DNA from: Veillonella sp. DNF00869
GTDB lineage: Bacteria; Bacillota; Negativicutes; Veillonellales; Veillonellaceae
Direction: 5' to 3'
Length of the DNA: 64,000 bases
Assembly: GCF_001553345.1 (NCBI RefSeq)
Contig: NZ_KQ960771.1
Span: 22,675 to 86,674 of the forward strand
The notes under the pieces: generated by a model
What the model saw: the letters and a program-made list of their open reading frames with translations, nothing else
Database searches by the model: none
Told to the model about the DNA's origin: nothing
In this document: piece after piece, positions 27,596 to 36,650 of the stretch
How the letters are laid out: every line of letters starts with the position of its first letter
Position numbering within the stretch: the first letter of the stretch is position 1
Position numbers and translations under genes: made by a program

Positions 27596-28087
27596 GTGAG
27601 AATTGGAGTTTGTCCAGGTAGTTTTGATCCTGTTACAAATGGACATATAGATATATTTGAGCGCGCTAGTAAATTAGTGGATAAGTTAATAGTAGTAATT
27701 TTAGAAAATCCAAATAAGAAGTATTTATTCACTTTGGATGAGAGGGCAGAGTTAATTCGTCAATCTGTATCACATATTTCTAACATTGAAGTTGATTTTG
27801 GAAGCGGTTTGTTGAATGAGTATGTGAAATCACGAGATAGTCATATCATCATCCGTGGACTTCGAGCTTTAAGTGACTTTGAATATGAATTTCAACGTGC
27901 TTTGTTTTCAAAATATTTGGATGATGAGATTGAAACTGTTTTTATTATGACCAATAATAAATATGCCTTTGTAAGCTCTACAGGTATACGGGAATTGGCT
28001 AGGTATGGTGGTAAGTTAGATGGCTTAGTACCTACAGTTGTGAAACAAGCATTGGAAGATAAATTTCATAGAAAACAAGATAAATAG
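27596..28087 (+). CDS. coaD: Phosphopantetheine adenylyltransferase
   Basis: A 163-residue enzyme making dephospho-CoA from phosphopantetheine and ATP. The nucleotidyltransferase motif PGSFDPVTNGHIDI and the C-terminal FVSSTGIRELARYGG are diagnostic. GTG start at 27596 follows AAAGGGGC. Together with coaBC (29.4 kb) the window holds two of the CoA-pathway genes. Confidence 0.97.
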   Translation: MRIGVCPGSFDPVTNGHIDIFERASKLVDKLIVVILENPNKKYLFTLDERAELIRQSVSHISNIEVDFGSGLLNEYVKSRDSHIIIRGLRALSDFEYEFQRALFSKYLDDEIETVFIMTNNKYAFVSSTGIRELARYGGKLDGLVPTVVKQALEDKFHRKQDK

Positions 28088-28096
28088 GAGGACATC

Positions 28097-28537
28097 ATGA
28101 GAACAGAAAAATTATTAGAAGAGTTGGAAAATTTAATTGTTACTAGTAACAATATGATTATGACAAATAAAAAATTAATTGAAGAAGAAGAAATTATGCG
28201 TATTGTAGATGCATTAACAGAATCTTTGCCTCTTGAATTAGAAGAATCTCGTCGTATTGTAGCAGAGCGTGATCGTATTGTAGCGGAAGGTCAAAAACAA
28301 GCGGATGCATTAATTGAACAAGCGAAAGAATACATTCAAAAATTAACAGAAGAAAGTGAATTGGTAAAACAAGCACAAGAACATGCTAATCATATTATTG
28401 CAGAGGCTAATAAATCTTCGGAAGAACTCAAAAATAGTTCTATTCAATATGCTAGTGATGTATTCAAATATGTAGAATCTAATTTAGAGCGTACATTAGA
28501 AGCATTGCAAGAAAATCGTCAAACATTGCACAAATAA
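28097..28537 (+). CDS. Coiled-coil protein (V-ATPase/F0 subunit b-like helix), function unknown
   Basis: A 146-residue, nearly all-helical, glutamate- and lysine-rich protein with a long coiled coil across about residues 50-140 (VAERDRIVAEGQKQADALI and similar). No transmembrane segment and no enzyme motif. Proteins of this kind following coaD in firmicutes are often annotated as ATP synthase b-like or DivIVA-like; neither is demonstrated. A good AGGAGG site and overlap-like spacing (nine bases) suggest cotranscription with rsmD-coaD. It ends at a terminator. Confidence 0.75.
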   Translation: MRTEKLLEELENLIVTSNNMIMTNKKLIEEEEIMRIVDALTESLPLELEESRRIVAERDRIVAEGQKQADALIEQAKEYIQKLTEESELVKQAQEHANHIIAEANKSSEELKNSSIQYASDVFKYVESNLERTLEALQENRQTLHK

Positions 28538-28545
28538 CATTAATT

Positions 28546-28585
28546 AAGCACTTTTTGAGAGGTACTCTTAAAAGGTGCTTTTTAT
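28546..28585 (+). terminator. Intrinsic terminator after the rsmD-coaD unit
   Basis: A 16-base stem (28546-28561 with 28565-28580, two wobble pairs) with AAGCAC/GGTGCTT ends is followed by a T tract. The following 120 bases before the next gene are AT-rich and hold no supported feature. Confidence 0.8.
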
Positions 28586-28704
28586 TAAAATTAGAGATTT
28601 TTATATTTGCTAGTCATACAAAATTAAAAAAATAAAAGGAGTTTTTATAATTTCGTCGAATACTAACAATATCAGTTTCATGTAATACTATGAGGAGGTA
28701 TACT

Positions 28705-29151
28705 ATGAATTTTGAAATTCGTAATGGCCACGATTATATTGATGAAGTAAAAGATTTGTTTGTAGAGTATGTACGATCATTAGGAGTATCTGCTAATTTA
28801 AGAGAGTTTCATGGACTGGAAGAAAAATATAAAGGTGAAGGTGAAGCCTTGTATATTGCCTTTATCGATAACAAACCAGCAGGCTGTGTTGCGTTGCGTT
28901 ATGTAGATAGTAAAACAGCGGCTATGAAACGGTTGTATGTTCGTCCAGCATTTAGGCACAGTTCTTTAGGTACAAATATGGCTAAAATGGTAGTAGAAGA
29001 TGCTCGTGAATTTGGATATAAAACATTGCTACTAGATAGCTTGCCAAGTATGGAAAATGCAAAAGAATTATATACAAGCTTAGGATTTAAAAAATTAGAT
29101 GGTACCAAGAAGCCGGTAAAGACAGTAGTTCATTTATCATTACCTCTGTAG
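28705..29151 (+). CDS. GNAT-family N-acetyltransferase
   Basis: A 148-residue acetyltransferase with the acetyl-CoA binding pattern (MKRLYVRPAFRHSSLGTNMA, with R-x-x-x-x-S-L-G in place of the usual Q/RxxGxG/A) and the LLLDSLPSMENAKELYTSLG block near the C-terminus. Substrate unknown. ATG at 28705 follows GAGGAGG. It stands alone between two terminators. Confidence 0.87.
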   Translation: MNFEIRNGHDYIDEVKDLFVEYVRSLGVSANLREFHGLEEKYKGEGEALYIAFIDNKPAGCVALRYVDSKTAAMKRLYVRPAFRHSSLGTNMAKMVVEDAREFGYKTLLLDSLPSMENAKELYTSLGFKKLDGTKKPVKTVVHLSLPL

Positions 29152-29194
29152 AGGTTAATCATTGATGGATTTTATATTCATCATATAAATACGT

Positions 29195-29243
29195 AAAAAG
29201 CTGTAACAAATTATGCTCCTTTTAATTTGTATACAGCTTTTTT
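29195..29243 (+). terminator. Intrinsic terminator after the acetyltransferase
   Basis: AAAAAGCTGT (29195-29204) pairs with ACAGCTTTTTT (29233-29243), extended inward by ACAAATTA/TAATTTGT. The T-rich end makes a convincing terminator. Confidence 0.8.
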
Positions 29244-29283
29244 CGTGGATAAAGATATTTTGAGTCTTTATGGATAAAAATAT

Positions 29284-29314
29284 TGATGTATTACTTATCC
29301 AGATACTGTATAAT
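29284..29314 (+). promoter_or_regulatory. Candidate promoter for coaBC
   Basis: A perfect TATAAT (29309-29314) lies 55 bases before the coaBC start, with TTGATG (29284-29289) upstream at a long 19-base spacing. Confidence 0.45.
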
Positions 29315-29369
29315 AGGGTAAGTATAGAAAGTCTATTAATTGAATTAGTTCTATAGGAAGGTGAGACCT

Positions 29370-30551
29370 TTGAAGGGTAAGCATATTGTAGTAGGTGTAA
29401 CAGCAGGAATAGCAGCTTATAAAGCAGTAGAGTTAGTAAGCCGTTTATATAAATCGGGAGCAGAAGTAAAAGTGGTAATGACGAGAAATGCCACTAAATT
29501 TGTGAGTCCCCTTGTGTTTGGTGAAATTAGTAAACACAAAGTGGCTGTGGAAATGTTTGAAAATGTACAGGATTGGAATGTAGAGCATATTGCCTATGCA
29601 ACTTGGGCAGATGCTTATGTGATAGCACCTGCAACGGCTAATATGATTGCTAAAATGGCGTATGGAATTGCAGATGATATGTTATCTACCCAATTATTGG
29701 CCACAACGGCCCCTGTATTTGTATGTCCAGCTATGAATAGTAACATGTATGCCCATCCAACTGTGCAAGAAAATTTATCTATCTTACGTGGTAGAGGTGT
29801 TCATGTGCTAGAACCTGACAGTGGACTCCTAGCATGTGGGGTAGAAGGAAAAGGGCGTTTGCCAGATCCGCAAAAAATTATGGACTGGGTGGACTTTCAT
29901 TTAGGGAAAACAGAACTACTGCAAGGTAAAACGGTTATCGTCAGTGCCGGTGGTACGCAAGAAGCAATTGATCCAGTTCGATATATTACGAATCGATCTA
30001 GTGGAAAGATGGGATACGCGGTAGCATTAAAAGCAGCCCAAGCCGGTGCTAAGACAATTTTGGTATCTGCTCCCACAGATCTTGCTGTGCCAATTGGTGT
30101 AGAGCGTATTATAGTTTGTTCTGCTACAGAGATGAAAGAGGCTATAGATAGTCACTATGACTCTGCAGATGCGGTGATTATGGCTGCGGCTGTGGCGGAC
30201 TATCGTGTGGCTGAGGTAGCAAATAATAAAATAAAAAAACAAGAAACTATGATATTAGAGTTGGTAAAAAATCCAGATATTTTAGCAAGCTTAGGAGAGC
30301 GTAAACAGCAACAAAAATTAATTGGTTTTGCAGCGGAAACGCAAGATGTCATTGCCTATGGAAAAGAAAAAGTGCGCAAAAAGAATTTGGACATGTTAGT
30401 AGCTAATGATGTAAGTAAATCCAATGCTGGATTTGATGTAGATACAAATGAAGTGACATTTATTTATCCTGGAGATCAAATTGTAAGTTTACCTAATATG
30501 TCGAAACTTGATGTGGCAGAACGCATCATTCAAGCCTTGGCAGACCTATAA
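29370..30551 (+). CDS. coaBC: Bifunctional phosphopantothenoylcysteine decarboxylase / phosphopantothenate-cysteine ligase
   Basis: A 393-residue fusion carrying two successive steps of CoA synthesis. The N-terminal CoaC flavoprotein part (about 1-190) starts VVGVTAGIAAYKAVELV and has the PAMNSNMY substrate motif and the active-site-lid Cys in ACGVEGKGRLPD. The C-terminal CoaB part starts VIVSAGGTQEAIDPVRYITN and contains the AAVADYR and KKQE blocks. The likely start is TTG at 29370, with GGAAGGTGA before it; the GTG at 29361 has its site too close. Confidence 0.94.
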   Translation: MKGKHIVVGVTAGIAAYKAVELVSRLYKSGAEVKVVMTRNATKFVSPLVFGEISKHKVAVEMFENVQDWNVEHIAYATWADAYVIAPATANMIAKMAYGIADDMLSTQLLATTAPVFVCPAMNSNMYAHPTVQENLSILRGRGVHVLEPDSGLLACGVEGKGRLPDPQKIMDWVDFHLGKTELLQGKTVIVSAGGTQEAIDPVRYITNRSSGKMGYAVALKAAQAGAKTILVSAPTDLAVPIGVERIIVCSATEMKEAIDSHYDSADAVIMAAAVADYRVAEVANNKIKKQETMILELVKNPDILASLGERKQQQKLIGFAAETQDVIAYGKEKVRKKNLDMLVANDVSKSNAGFDVDTNEVTFIYPGDQIVSLPNMSKLDVAERIIQALADL

Positions 30552-30565
30552 ATCTATGCTATAAT
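30537..30565 (+). promoter_or_regulatory. Promoter for the S-box/metK transcript
   Basis: TTGGCA (30537-30542), a 17-base spacer and TATAAT (30560-30565) preceded by TGC (extended -10). This is the best consensus promoter seen in the window. It overlaps the last codons of coaBC, and its transcript would start about 40 bases before the riboswitch. Confidence 0.75.
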
Positions 30566-30610
30566 ACATGGTAGTGATTTTAAACTAAGTATTATATGTA
30601 TGATACAAGT

Positions 30611-30712
30611 CTCATCAAGAGTAGTGGAGGGAAAGGCCCTGTGAAGCTACAGCAACCATTCCTGATGGAAGAGGTGCTAAATCCAACGATATTTGATCGG
30701 AAGATGGGGATA
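30611..30712 (+). ncRNA. SAM-I (S-box) riboswitch
   Basis: The leader has the S-box landmarks in order: CTCATCAAGAGTAGTGGAGG, GGAAAGGCCCTGTGAAGC, the CAGCAACC block, the GGTGCTAAATCC block and GATCGGAAGATGGGG. These form the P1-P4 four-way junction that binds S-adenosylmethionine. It sits between a strong promoter and metK, with an overlapping terminator hairpin, so SAM should switch off metK transcription. The expression platform is the terminator in the next entry. Confidence 0.96.
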
Positions 30713-30713
30713 T

Positions 30714-30744
30714 AATTCCTCATCTTGGGATGAGGAATTTTTTT
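30714..30744 (+). terminator. SAM-controlled terminator of the riboswitch
   Basis: AATTCCTCATC (30714-30724) pairs with GATGAGGAATT (30729-30739) around a TTGG loop, followed by TTTTTT. The 3' side of P1 (GATGGGG) and the stem bases CCTCATC suggest alternative pairing with the riboswitch 5' CTCATC, the usual antiterminator logic. The metK ribosome site begins just after. Confidence 0.9.
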
Positions 30745-30759
30745 ATTGGAGGTTTATTC

Positions 30760-31950
30760 ATGGCAGAAAAACATGTATTTTTCACTTCTGAATCTGTAAC
30801 AGAAGGTCATCCAGACAAAATTGCTGACCAAATTTCAGATGCTGTATTGGATGCTATTTTAGAAAAAGATCCAACAGCGCACGTTGCCTGTGAAACATTA
30901 GTAACAACAGGACAAGTTCATGTAGTAGGCGAAATTACTACCAATACATATGTAGATATTCCTCACATTGTTCGCGATACAATTCGTGAAATCGGCTATA
31001 CTCGTGCAAAATTCGGTTTTGATGCTGATACTTGTGGCGTTAACGTAGCGATTGACGAACAATCTGCAGACATTGCGATGGGTGTTGATGAAGCATTAGA
31101 ATCTCGTGAAGGTGGTAGTGATGCCTTTGATAAAATCGGTGCTGGTGACCAAGGCATGATGTTTGGTTTCGCATCCAATGAAACAGAAGAATTGATGCCT
31201 ATGCCTATTAGCTTGGCGCACCGTTTATCTCGTCAATTAACAAAAGTTCGTAAAGATGGTACATTGGATTATCTTCGTCCAGATGGTAAAACACAAGTAA
31301 CTGTTGAATATGTAGATGGAAAACCTAAACGTATTGAAACTATCGTTATTTCTACACAACATGGACCAGAAGTTACATTGGAACAAATCCAAGCAGATAT
31401 TAAAAAATATGTTATTGATCCAGTTCTTCCAGAAGGATTTATTGATGAAAATACAAAATACTTCATCAACCCAACTGGTCGTTTTGTAATCGGTGGTCCA
31501 CAAGGCGATGCTGGTTTGACAGGTCGTAAAATTATTGTAGATACTTATGGCGGTATGGCTCGTCATGGCGGTGGAGCTTTCTCCGGTAAAGATCCTACAA
31601 AAGTTGACCGTTCCGCAGCATATGCAGCCCGTTATGTAGCTAAAAATATCGTGGCAGCTGGTCTTGCTGATAAATGTGAAGTACAAGTAGCTTACGCAAT
31701 TGGTGTAGCAAAACCTGTATCTATCATGGTGGAAACATTTGGTACTGCAAAAATTGAAGAAGAAAAAATCTCTGCATTAGTAGGCAAACATTTTGACCTT
31801 CGTCCAGCAGGTATCATTGAAATGTTAGACTTGTTGAAACCACACTACAAAAAAACTGCTGCCTATGGACACTTTGGTCGTACAGATGTAGACCTTCCAT
31901 GGGAACGCACAGATAAAGCAGAAGTACTTCGTAAAGAAGCAGGCTTATAA
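30760..31950 (+). CDS. metK: S-adenosylmethionine synthetase
   Basis: A 396-residue enzyme making SAM from methionine and ATP. The signature blocks are intact: [20 protein letters not shown] at the N-terminus, [10 protein letters not shown], and [22 protein letters not shown] at 30760 follows TTGGAGGT, downstream of the riboswitch terminator. Standalone gene with its own leader and terminator, controlled by its product. Confidence 0.98.
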   Translation: MAEKHVFFTSESVTEGHPDKIADQISDAVLDAILEKDPTAHVACETLVTTGQVHVVGEITTNTYVDIPHIVRDTIREIGYTRAKFGFDADTCGVNVAIDEQSADIAMGVDEALESREGGSDAFDKIGAGDQGMMFGFASNETEELMPMPISLAHRLSRQLTKVRKDGTLDYLRPDGKTQVTVEYVDGKPKRIETIVISTQHGPEVTLEQIQADIKKYVIDPVLPEGFIDENTKYFINPTGRFVIGGPQGDAGLTGRKIIVDTYGGMARHGGGAFSGKDPTKVDRSAAYAARYVAKNIVAAGLADKCEVQVAYAIGVAKPVSIMVETFGTAKIEEEKISALVGKHFDLRPAGIIEMLDLLKPHYKKTAAYGHFGRTDVDLPWERTDKAEVLRKEAGL

Positions 31951-31989
31951 TAGATTAATTTGCCCTTCGCTTTTGAATGATACATATAT

Positions 31990-32025
31990 AGAGGATAAAG
32001 ACGTATGTCTTTGTCCTCTATTTTT
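31990..32025 (+). terminator. Intrinsic terminator after metK
   Basis: AGAGGATAAAGAC (31990-32002) pairs with GTCTTTGTCCTCT (32007-32019) and is followed by ATTTTTG. The remaining 185 bases up to the priA promoter are AT-rich; a 62-codon open frame there overlaps the hairpin and is not credible. Confidence 0.85.
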
Positions 32026-32209
32026 GTTACCCCAGTTGTCATGTATATAAATTATAAGAGTCTAGGTTGTCATGTGTTTACATCTTATAAGAAGATGGAA
32101 TTAGACTACCAAGTGATTTTGTCCTATCATCTTACTCCTAAAAGAAATTTCATCATATGCAAATGTGTAGAAGTAGGGTATGAAATAGTATGAATCGAAG
32201 GTACAAACG

Positions 32210-32218
32210 TGGTATAAT
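32210..32218 (+). promoter_or_regulatory. Candidate extended -10 promoter for the priA-nnr run
   Basis: TGGTATAAT (TGn plus TATAAT) lies 27 bases before the priA start. The genes from priA to nnr (32.2-45.1 kb) follow without a clear terminator and mostly with overlaps or gaps below 15 bases, so this may drive a very long transcript. Confidence 0.5.
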
Positions 32219-32244
32219 GAAGAGTGTTTAGTCAGGAGGTTATG

Positions 32245-34425
32245 ATGCGTTTAGGTGAAATTATTATTAATCGTCCTGCGAAACAATTGAATAAACCTTT
32301 AACCTATGAAATCCCTGATTCATTAGGGAATGTACCTATTGGAACTCGCGTAGCAGTTCCCTTAGGAGCCTCTAAAGAAGAGGGAATCCTTATAGGTTAT
32401 TGTGACATAGAAAATCCATCATTTGTGATAAAACCCATATTAGCTGTATTAGATCCAACACCTTGGTTTTCAACGGAAATGCTGAGAACAGCTCGTAAGC
32501 TTAGCGAGTATTATCTATGTACCCTTGCAGAAGCATTAAGCTTGTTTACTGTCGATAAAAGTAAATTAAAATCTTATGACAGACCTAAAATTGAATGGCT
32601 TGTGCCTAAGGATTCCTTTCATGTAGAACTATTTGGAGTGAGGAAACAAAAGCAACGTTTGTTGGCAGAATACTTATTAGAACATGGAGCAACCTCAGTA
32701 AGTGCCTTACGATTGGCAGGATTTAGTTTGCCTGTCATTAAGCAAGTAAAAGAATGTTCTCATATCGACATAGATTGGCGGTATGAAATGACGAAAACAC
32801 GGTATGAGGAAGTTGTGGATAGTATAGACATTCCTTTAACTGAGTCCCAGCAGGCTGTATACGAACCTATTCAGGAGTGTATTGCTAACCAGAAAAGTAA
32901 AGCGTTTTTACTCCATGGTGTGACAGGTAGTGGAAAAACACAAGTATATCTAAAAGCTGCACAAGAGACGATTCAACAAGATAAGATTGCTATTATTCTA
33001 GTTCCAGAAATTGCCTTAACTACGCAAATAGTGCGACGATTTGTAGAGAAGTTTGGTCAAGAAGTGGTCGTTTTTCACAGCCAGTTAACAAAAGCGGAAC
33101 GTTATAACAATTGGGAGCGTTTACGTCGGAAAGATAGCCATATTATCATAGGTGCTCGTTCAGCAGTGTTTGCACCTACAGAAGATATCGGTCTTATTGT
33201 AGTCGATGAGGAACACGACCCATCTTATAAACAACAAGATATGACTCGTTATGATGCACGCATGGTGGCAAGATGGCGCAGTGCAAGCCATCAATGTCCG
33301 CTTATTTTTGGGTCTGCTACACCGTCCGTACAGGCTTATTATTTAGCGAGCCAAGGTATCTATGAGTTACTATCTTTAGAGCATCGTATTTTTCATCAAC
33401 CTATGCCTAAGGTGACTGTTGTGGATATGAAAGAAGAAATGTTCTATGGGAATTACTCTGTATTTTCTATGGCGTTAGATACTTTAATCCAAGAAACACT
33501 ACAGAAACGTGAGCAAATCATTCTTTTGCTGAATCGCCGAGGTCATAGTACATTTGTCATGTGTCGTGACTGTGGTAAACCTATCCATTGTCCTCACTGT
33601 GATATATCTATGGTGTATCATCAAGCGGGGAAGGACTTGCGTTGCCATTACTGTGACCATCATGAAAAAGTGCCTCAAATTTGTCCGCATTGTGGTAGCC
33701 ATAAAATTAAATTTTTTGGTACAGGCACGCAAAAAGTAGAAGAAGAATTAGCAAAACGTTTTCCACAAGCTAGAATTGCTCGTCTAGATCAAGATACAAC
33801 TTCTAAAAAAGGAGAATCTCAGCGTATTTTAGAAGCCTTTGGTGCTGGTCAATATGATATTTTGTTGGGCACGCAAATGGTGGCAAAAGGACATGATTTT
33901 TCAAATGTTACCGCAGTGGGAATTATTACTGCTGATTCTGTATTGCATATTCCTGTGTATACGGCTTCTGAAAGAACATTTAATTTGCTAACGCAAGCAG
34001 CTGGTCGTGCTGGTCGTGGTAATAAATCAGGAAAAGTAGTGGTACAAACCTATAGTCCTGAACATTATGCTATTCAGCACAGCACGCACCATGATTATGT
34101 TAGCTTTTATGAGGAAGAAATAGAGGCTCGTAAAGCTTTGTTGTATCCACCAATTGGTGAAATGATACAAATTACCTTATTAGATGAAAAGCTTTCAGTA
34201 GTACGAACAAGAGCGACAGAATTAGCCAACACTTTGCGCCAGGCTTGTGAAGGTCAGCGTATTGATATACTAGGGCCCTATGAAAATGGCGCCGCAAAGA
34301 TACGAGATATGTATCGACTTTGTATTATGATTCGTGGTATTGATTTATCGAATTTAAAATCACACATGTATCATTCAGATATATTTACATTGCCCCATAT
34401 CTATATAGATGTGGATCCAGTATAG
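32245..34425 (+). CDS. priA: Primosomal replication restart helicase PriA
   Basis: A 726-residue DNA helicase that reloads the replisome at stalled forks. An N-terminal 3'-end-binding domain (GEIIINRPAKQLNKPLTYEI) is followed by helicase motifs: Walker A HGVTGSGKTQVYL, Walker B VVDEEHD, GSATPS. A zinc-binding insert has paired cysteines (MCRDCGKPIHCPHC, then CHYCD and CPHCG). Motif V/VI GTQMVAKGHDF and QAAGRAGRG close it. ATG at 32245 gives five bases after AGGAGG; the ATG at 32242 is too close. Confidence 0.96.
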   Translation: MRLGEIIINRPAKQLNKPLTYEIPDSLGNVPIGTRVAVPLGASKEEGILIGYCDIENPSFVIKPILAVLDPTPWFSTEMLRTARKLSEYYLCTLAEALSLFTVDKSKLKSYDRPKIEWLVPKDSFHVELFGVRKQKQRLLAEYLLEHGATSVSALRLAGFSLPVIKQVKECSHIDIDWRYEMTKTRYEEVVDSIDIPLTESQQAVYEPIQECIANQKSKAFLLHGVTGSGKTQVYLKAAQETIQQDKIAIILVPEIALTTQIVRRFVEKFGQEVVVFHSQLTKAERYNNWERLRRKDSHIIIGARSAVFAPTEDIGLIVVDEEHDPSYKQQDMTRYDARMVARWRSASHQCPLIFGSATPSVQAYYLASQGIYELLSLEHRIFHQPMPKVTVVDMKEEMFYGNYSVFSMALDTLIQETLQKREQIILLLNRRGHSTFVMCRDCGKPIHCPHCDISMVYHQAGKDLRCHYCDHHEKVPQICPHCGSHKIKFFGTGTQKVEEELAKRFPQARIARLDQDTTSKKGESQRILEAFGAGQYDILLGTQMVAKGHDFSNVTAVGIITADSVLHIPVYTASERTFNLLTQAAGRAGRGNKSGKVVVQTYSPEHYAIQHSTHHDYVSFYEEEIEARKALLYPPIGEMIQITLLDEKLSVVRTRATELANTLRQACEGQRIDILGPYENGAAKIRDMYRLCIMIRGIDLSNLKSHMYHSDIFTLPHIYIDVDPV

Positions 34426-34433
34426 GAGGGACT

Positions 34434-34910
34434 ATGGCAGTTTTAGAAGTCATGAAAACAGGGCATCCTGTGTTAAAACAAATAGCAGAACCGGTAGAGT
34501 TCGTAAATAAAAAGATTCGTCAATTATTAGATGATATGGCTGAAACTATGTATAAAACAGATGGTGTAGGCTTGGCGGCACCACAAGTCAATGTATCCAA
34601 ACGAATTATTGTACTAGATGATGGAAATGGCTTAATCGAAGTTATCAATCCAGAAATCGTGAAAAAAGAAGGCTCTCAAGTAGGCTTAGAAGGCTGTTTG
34701 AGTGTACCGGAGTTGTTTGGTGATGTAGAACGCTATGACAAAATTGAAGTACATGGTATCAATCGAAATAATAAAAAGATAAAAATTAAGGCAGAAGGCT
34801 TTTTAGCTCGTATTTTTCAACATGAAATCGACCATTTAAATGGTATTTTATTTGTGGAAAAGTTAGTGAATCCCAATGAGATTTTTATCCATAAAAAGGA
34901 ACAACAATAA
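34434..34910 (+). CDS. def: Peptide deformylase
   Basis: A 158-residue metalloenzyme removing the N-formyl group from new proteins. All three motifs are exact: GVGLAAPQV, EGCLSVPE (metal Cys) and HEIDHLNG (two metal His and the catalytic Glu). Its stop shares one base with the fmt start, pairing formylation and deformylation in one transcript. Confidence 0.98.
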   Translation: MAVLEVMKTGHPVLKQIAEPVEFVNKKIRQLLDDMAETMYKTDGVGLAAPQVNVSKRIIVLDDGNGLIEVINPEIVKKEGSQVGLEGCLSVPELFGDVERYDKIEVHGINRNNKKIKIKAEGFLARIFQHEIDHLNGILFVEKLVNPNEIFIHKKEQQ

Positions 34911-35887
34911 TGAATCCATTACGTATAGTATTTATGGGTACTCCAGATATAGCAGTCCCAACGTTACAGGCTTTAATCGATAGTCCACACACTGTGGTAG
35001 GTGTATTTTGTCAACCAGATAAGCCGAAAGGGCGAGGTAATAAACTACAAATGCCACCGACGAAAGAGTTGGCATTAGAGCATGATATTCCTGTGTATCA
35101 ACCAAAATCCTTGCGCAATGAAGAAGCGAAAGAATTATTACAAGTTTTGGCTCCTGATATTGTGGTAGTCATTGCTTATGGAAAAATTTTGCCTCCTTGG
35201 CTTATTCATCAGCCTCCTTTGGGGTGTATTAATCTACATGCTTCTTTATTACCGAAATTTAGAGGTGCAGCACCTATTCAATATGCGATTCTTCATGAAG
35301 AGTCAGAAACTGGTATGACTATTATGCATATGGACGAAGGATTAGATACAGGTGATACTCTGCTCATGGAACGCATTCCTGTTACAGAAGAGGATACATC
35401 TGGTACAATCTTTACAGCTTTGGCAAAATTAGGGGCACAGATGATTGTACCAGCTGTAGATGCTTTACAATTAGGTACGTTAACAAGAGTCCCTCAAAAT
35501 CATGAAGAAGCTATTGAAACAGGAAAAATTACAAAAGAGATGGGACATCTTAACTTTACAGAACCAGCACATACATTAGCTGCGAAAATAAGAGCTTTCA
35601 ATCCCAGTCCTGGATGTTATACATTCTTAGAGGGTAAACGGATTAAGTTTTGGCATGCAAAAGTAGACCCTACCTCCAAGTATGCTCCTGAACATTTACA
35701 AGGGGCTTGTGGTTATCCTAAAGAGGGGACAATAGTGCATGTAGATAAAGAGTCTTTCAGTATTTTCACTGGTCACGGGGTCTTACGTGTCACAGAAGTG
35801 CAGCCTGAAAATAAAAAACGAATGAATGCAGGTGATTTTGCTCGTGGTCATCAGTTAGCAGTAGGAGCTTGCTTTGGCGATGAATAA
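34910..35887 (+). CDS. fmt: Methionyl-tRNA formyltransferase
   Basis: A 325-residue enzyme that formylates initiator Met-tRNA. The N-terminal transferase domain shows FMGTPDIAVPTLQAL, the folate-site INLHASLLPKFRGAAPIQ (Asn and His catalytic) and GMTIMHMDEGLDTGD. A C-terminal OB-fold follows from about residue 210. Usual length. It overlaps def by one base and the DUF116 gene by eight. Confidence 0.97.
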   Translation: MNPLRIVFMGTPDIAVPTLQALIDSPHTVVGVFCQPDKPKGRGNKLQMPPTKELALEHDIPVYQPKSLRNEEAKELLQVLAPDIVVVIAYGKILPPWLIHQPPLGCINLHASLLPKFRGAAPIQYAILHEESETGMTIMHMDEGLDTGDTLLMERIPVTEEDTSGTIFTALAKLGAQMIVPAVDALQLGTLTRVPQNHEEAIETGKITKEMGHLNFTEPAHTLAAKIRAFNPSPGCYTFLEGKRIKFWHAKVDPTSKYAPEHLQGACGYPKEGTIVHVDKESFSIFTGHGVLRVTEVQPENKKRMNAGDFARGHQLAVGACFGDE

Positions 35888-36650
35888 ATCTTATCGTCTA
35901 TATTTAACAGTGACGGCTGTGGCAATGCTATTGATTTCCATGGTATGGGGTTGGATAGTCTGGATGATGCATCCTAGCTTATCCCAATGGGGACCTGTTG
36001 TCGGGCCTATCGTAGAGAGTGCGCTACTACTACCTATATTGATTGGGTGGTCCATGTGGATATACATGGCATTAGTCACAATGTATTCTATACAACATCC
36101 GATTTTATTGCGACTATCCAATCGTGGGTTATATCTTTTATTTCCTTTGGTCACGGTATTAGCTAGATGTTTTGGGTATACAAAGGATGAAGTGAGTCAA
36201 TCCTTGATTGCGTTAATTAATCATCTCGTGAGCACCCAAGTGTATCGCGTGGAACCAGAACGATTATTATTGCTTACACCGCATTGCATACAATTATCTA
36301 GCTGTGTACATAAAGTGACTACAGATGTACATAATTGTAAGCGCTGTGGGGGATGCCAAGTAGGAACCTTGCTAGATATTGCAGATACCTATGGATGTCA
36401 TTTTGTGGTAGTCACAGGTGGTACATTAGCACGTTTAAAAATTAAGGAAATTCGTCCTCAAGCGATTGTGGCTATCGCCTGTGAAAGAGACTTAGTCAGT
36501 GGCATGGCAGATGTATTTCCTATTCCTGTGATTGGTGTCTTAAATGAACGACCTTGTGGTCCTTGTTGTAATACGCGAGTCAATACAGAAGACATTAGAC
36601 TTGTCATAGAAAGGTTACTCTATGGAAACGAAACAAAAGAAAGAACATAA
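35880..36650 (+). CDS. DUF116 membrane protein with cysteine-rich C-terminal domain
   Basis: A 256-residue protein of unknown function. Two N-terminal transmembrane helices (about residues 8-30 and 50-75) are followed by a cytoplasmic domain rich in cysteines: HCIQLSSC, CKRCGGC, a lone Cys in AIACERD, and CGPCC. The spacing suggests metal or iron-sulfur binding, but this is inference. DUF116 genes are often seen between fmt and rsmB in firmicutes, as here. ATG at 35880 lies inside the end of fmt, with GGAG about ten bases upstream. Confidence 0.8.
   Translation: MNKSYRLYLTVTAVAMLLISMVWGWIVWMMHPSLSQWGPVVGPIVESALLLPILIGWSMWIYMALVTMYSIQHPILLRLSNRGLYLLFPLVTVLARCFGYTKDEVSQSLIALINHLVSTQVYRVEPERLLLLTPHCIQLSSCVHKVTTDVHNCKRCGGCQVGTLLDIADTYGCHFVVVTGGTLARLKIKEIRPQAIVAIACERDLVSGMADVFPIPVIGVLNERPCGPCCNTRVNTEDIRLVIERLLYGNETKERT

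Noticed and set aside
32005..32193. A 62-codon open frame between metK and priA
   Set aside because: It starts inside the metK terminator hairpin, has no ribosome site and no recognisable protein features.
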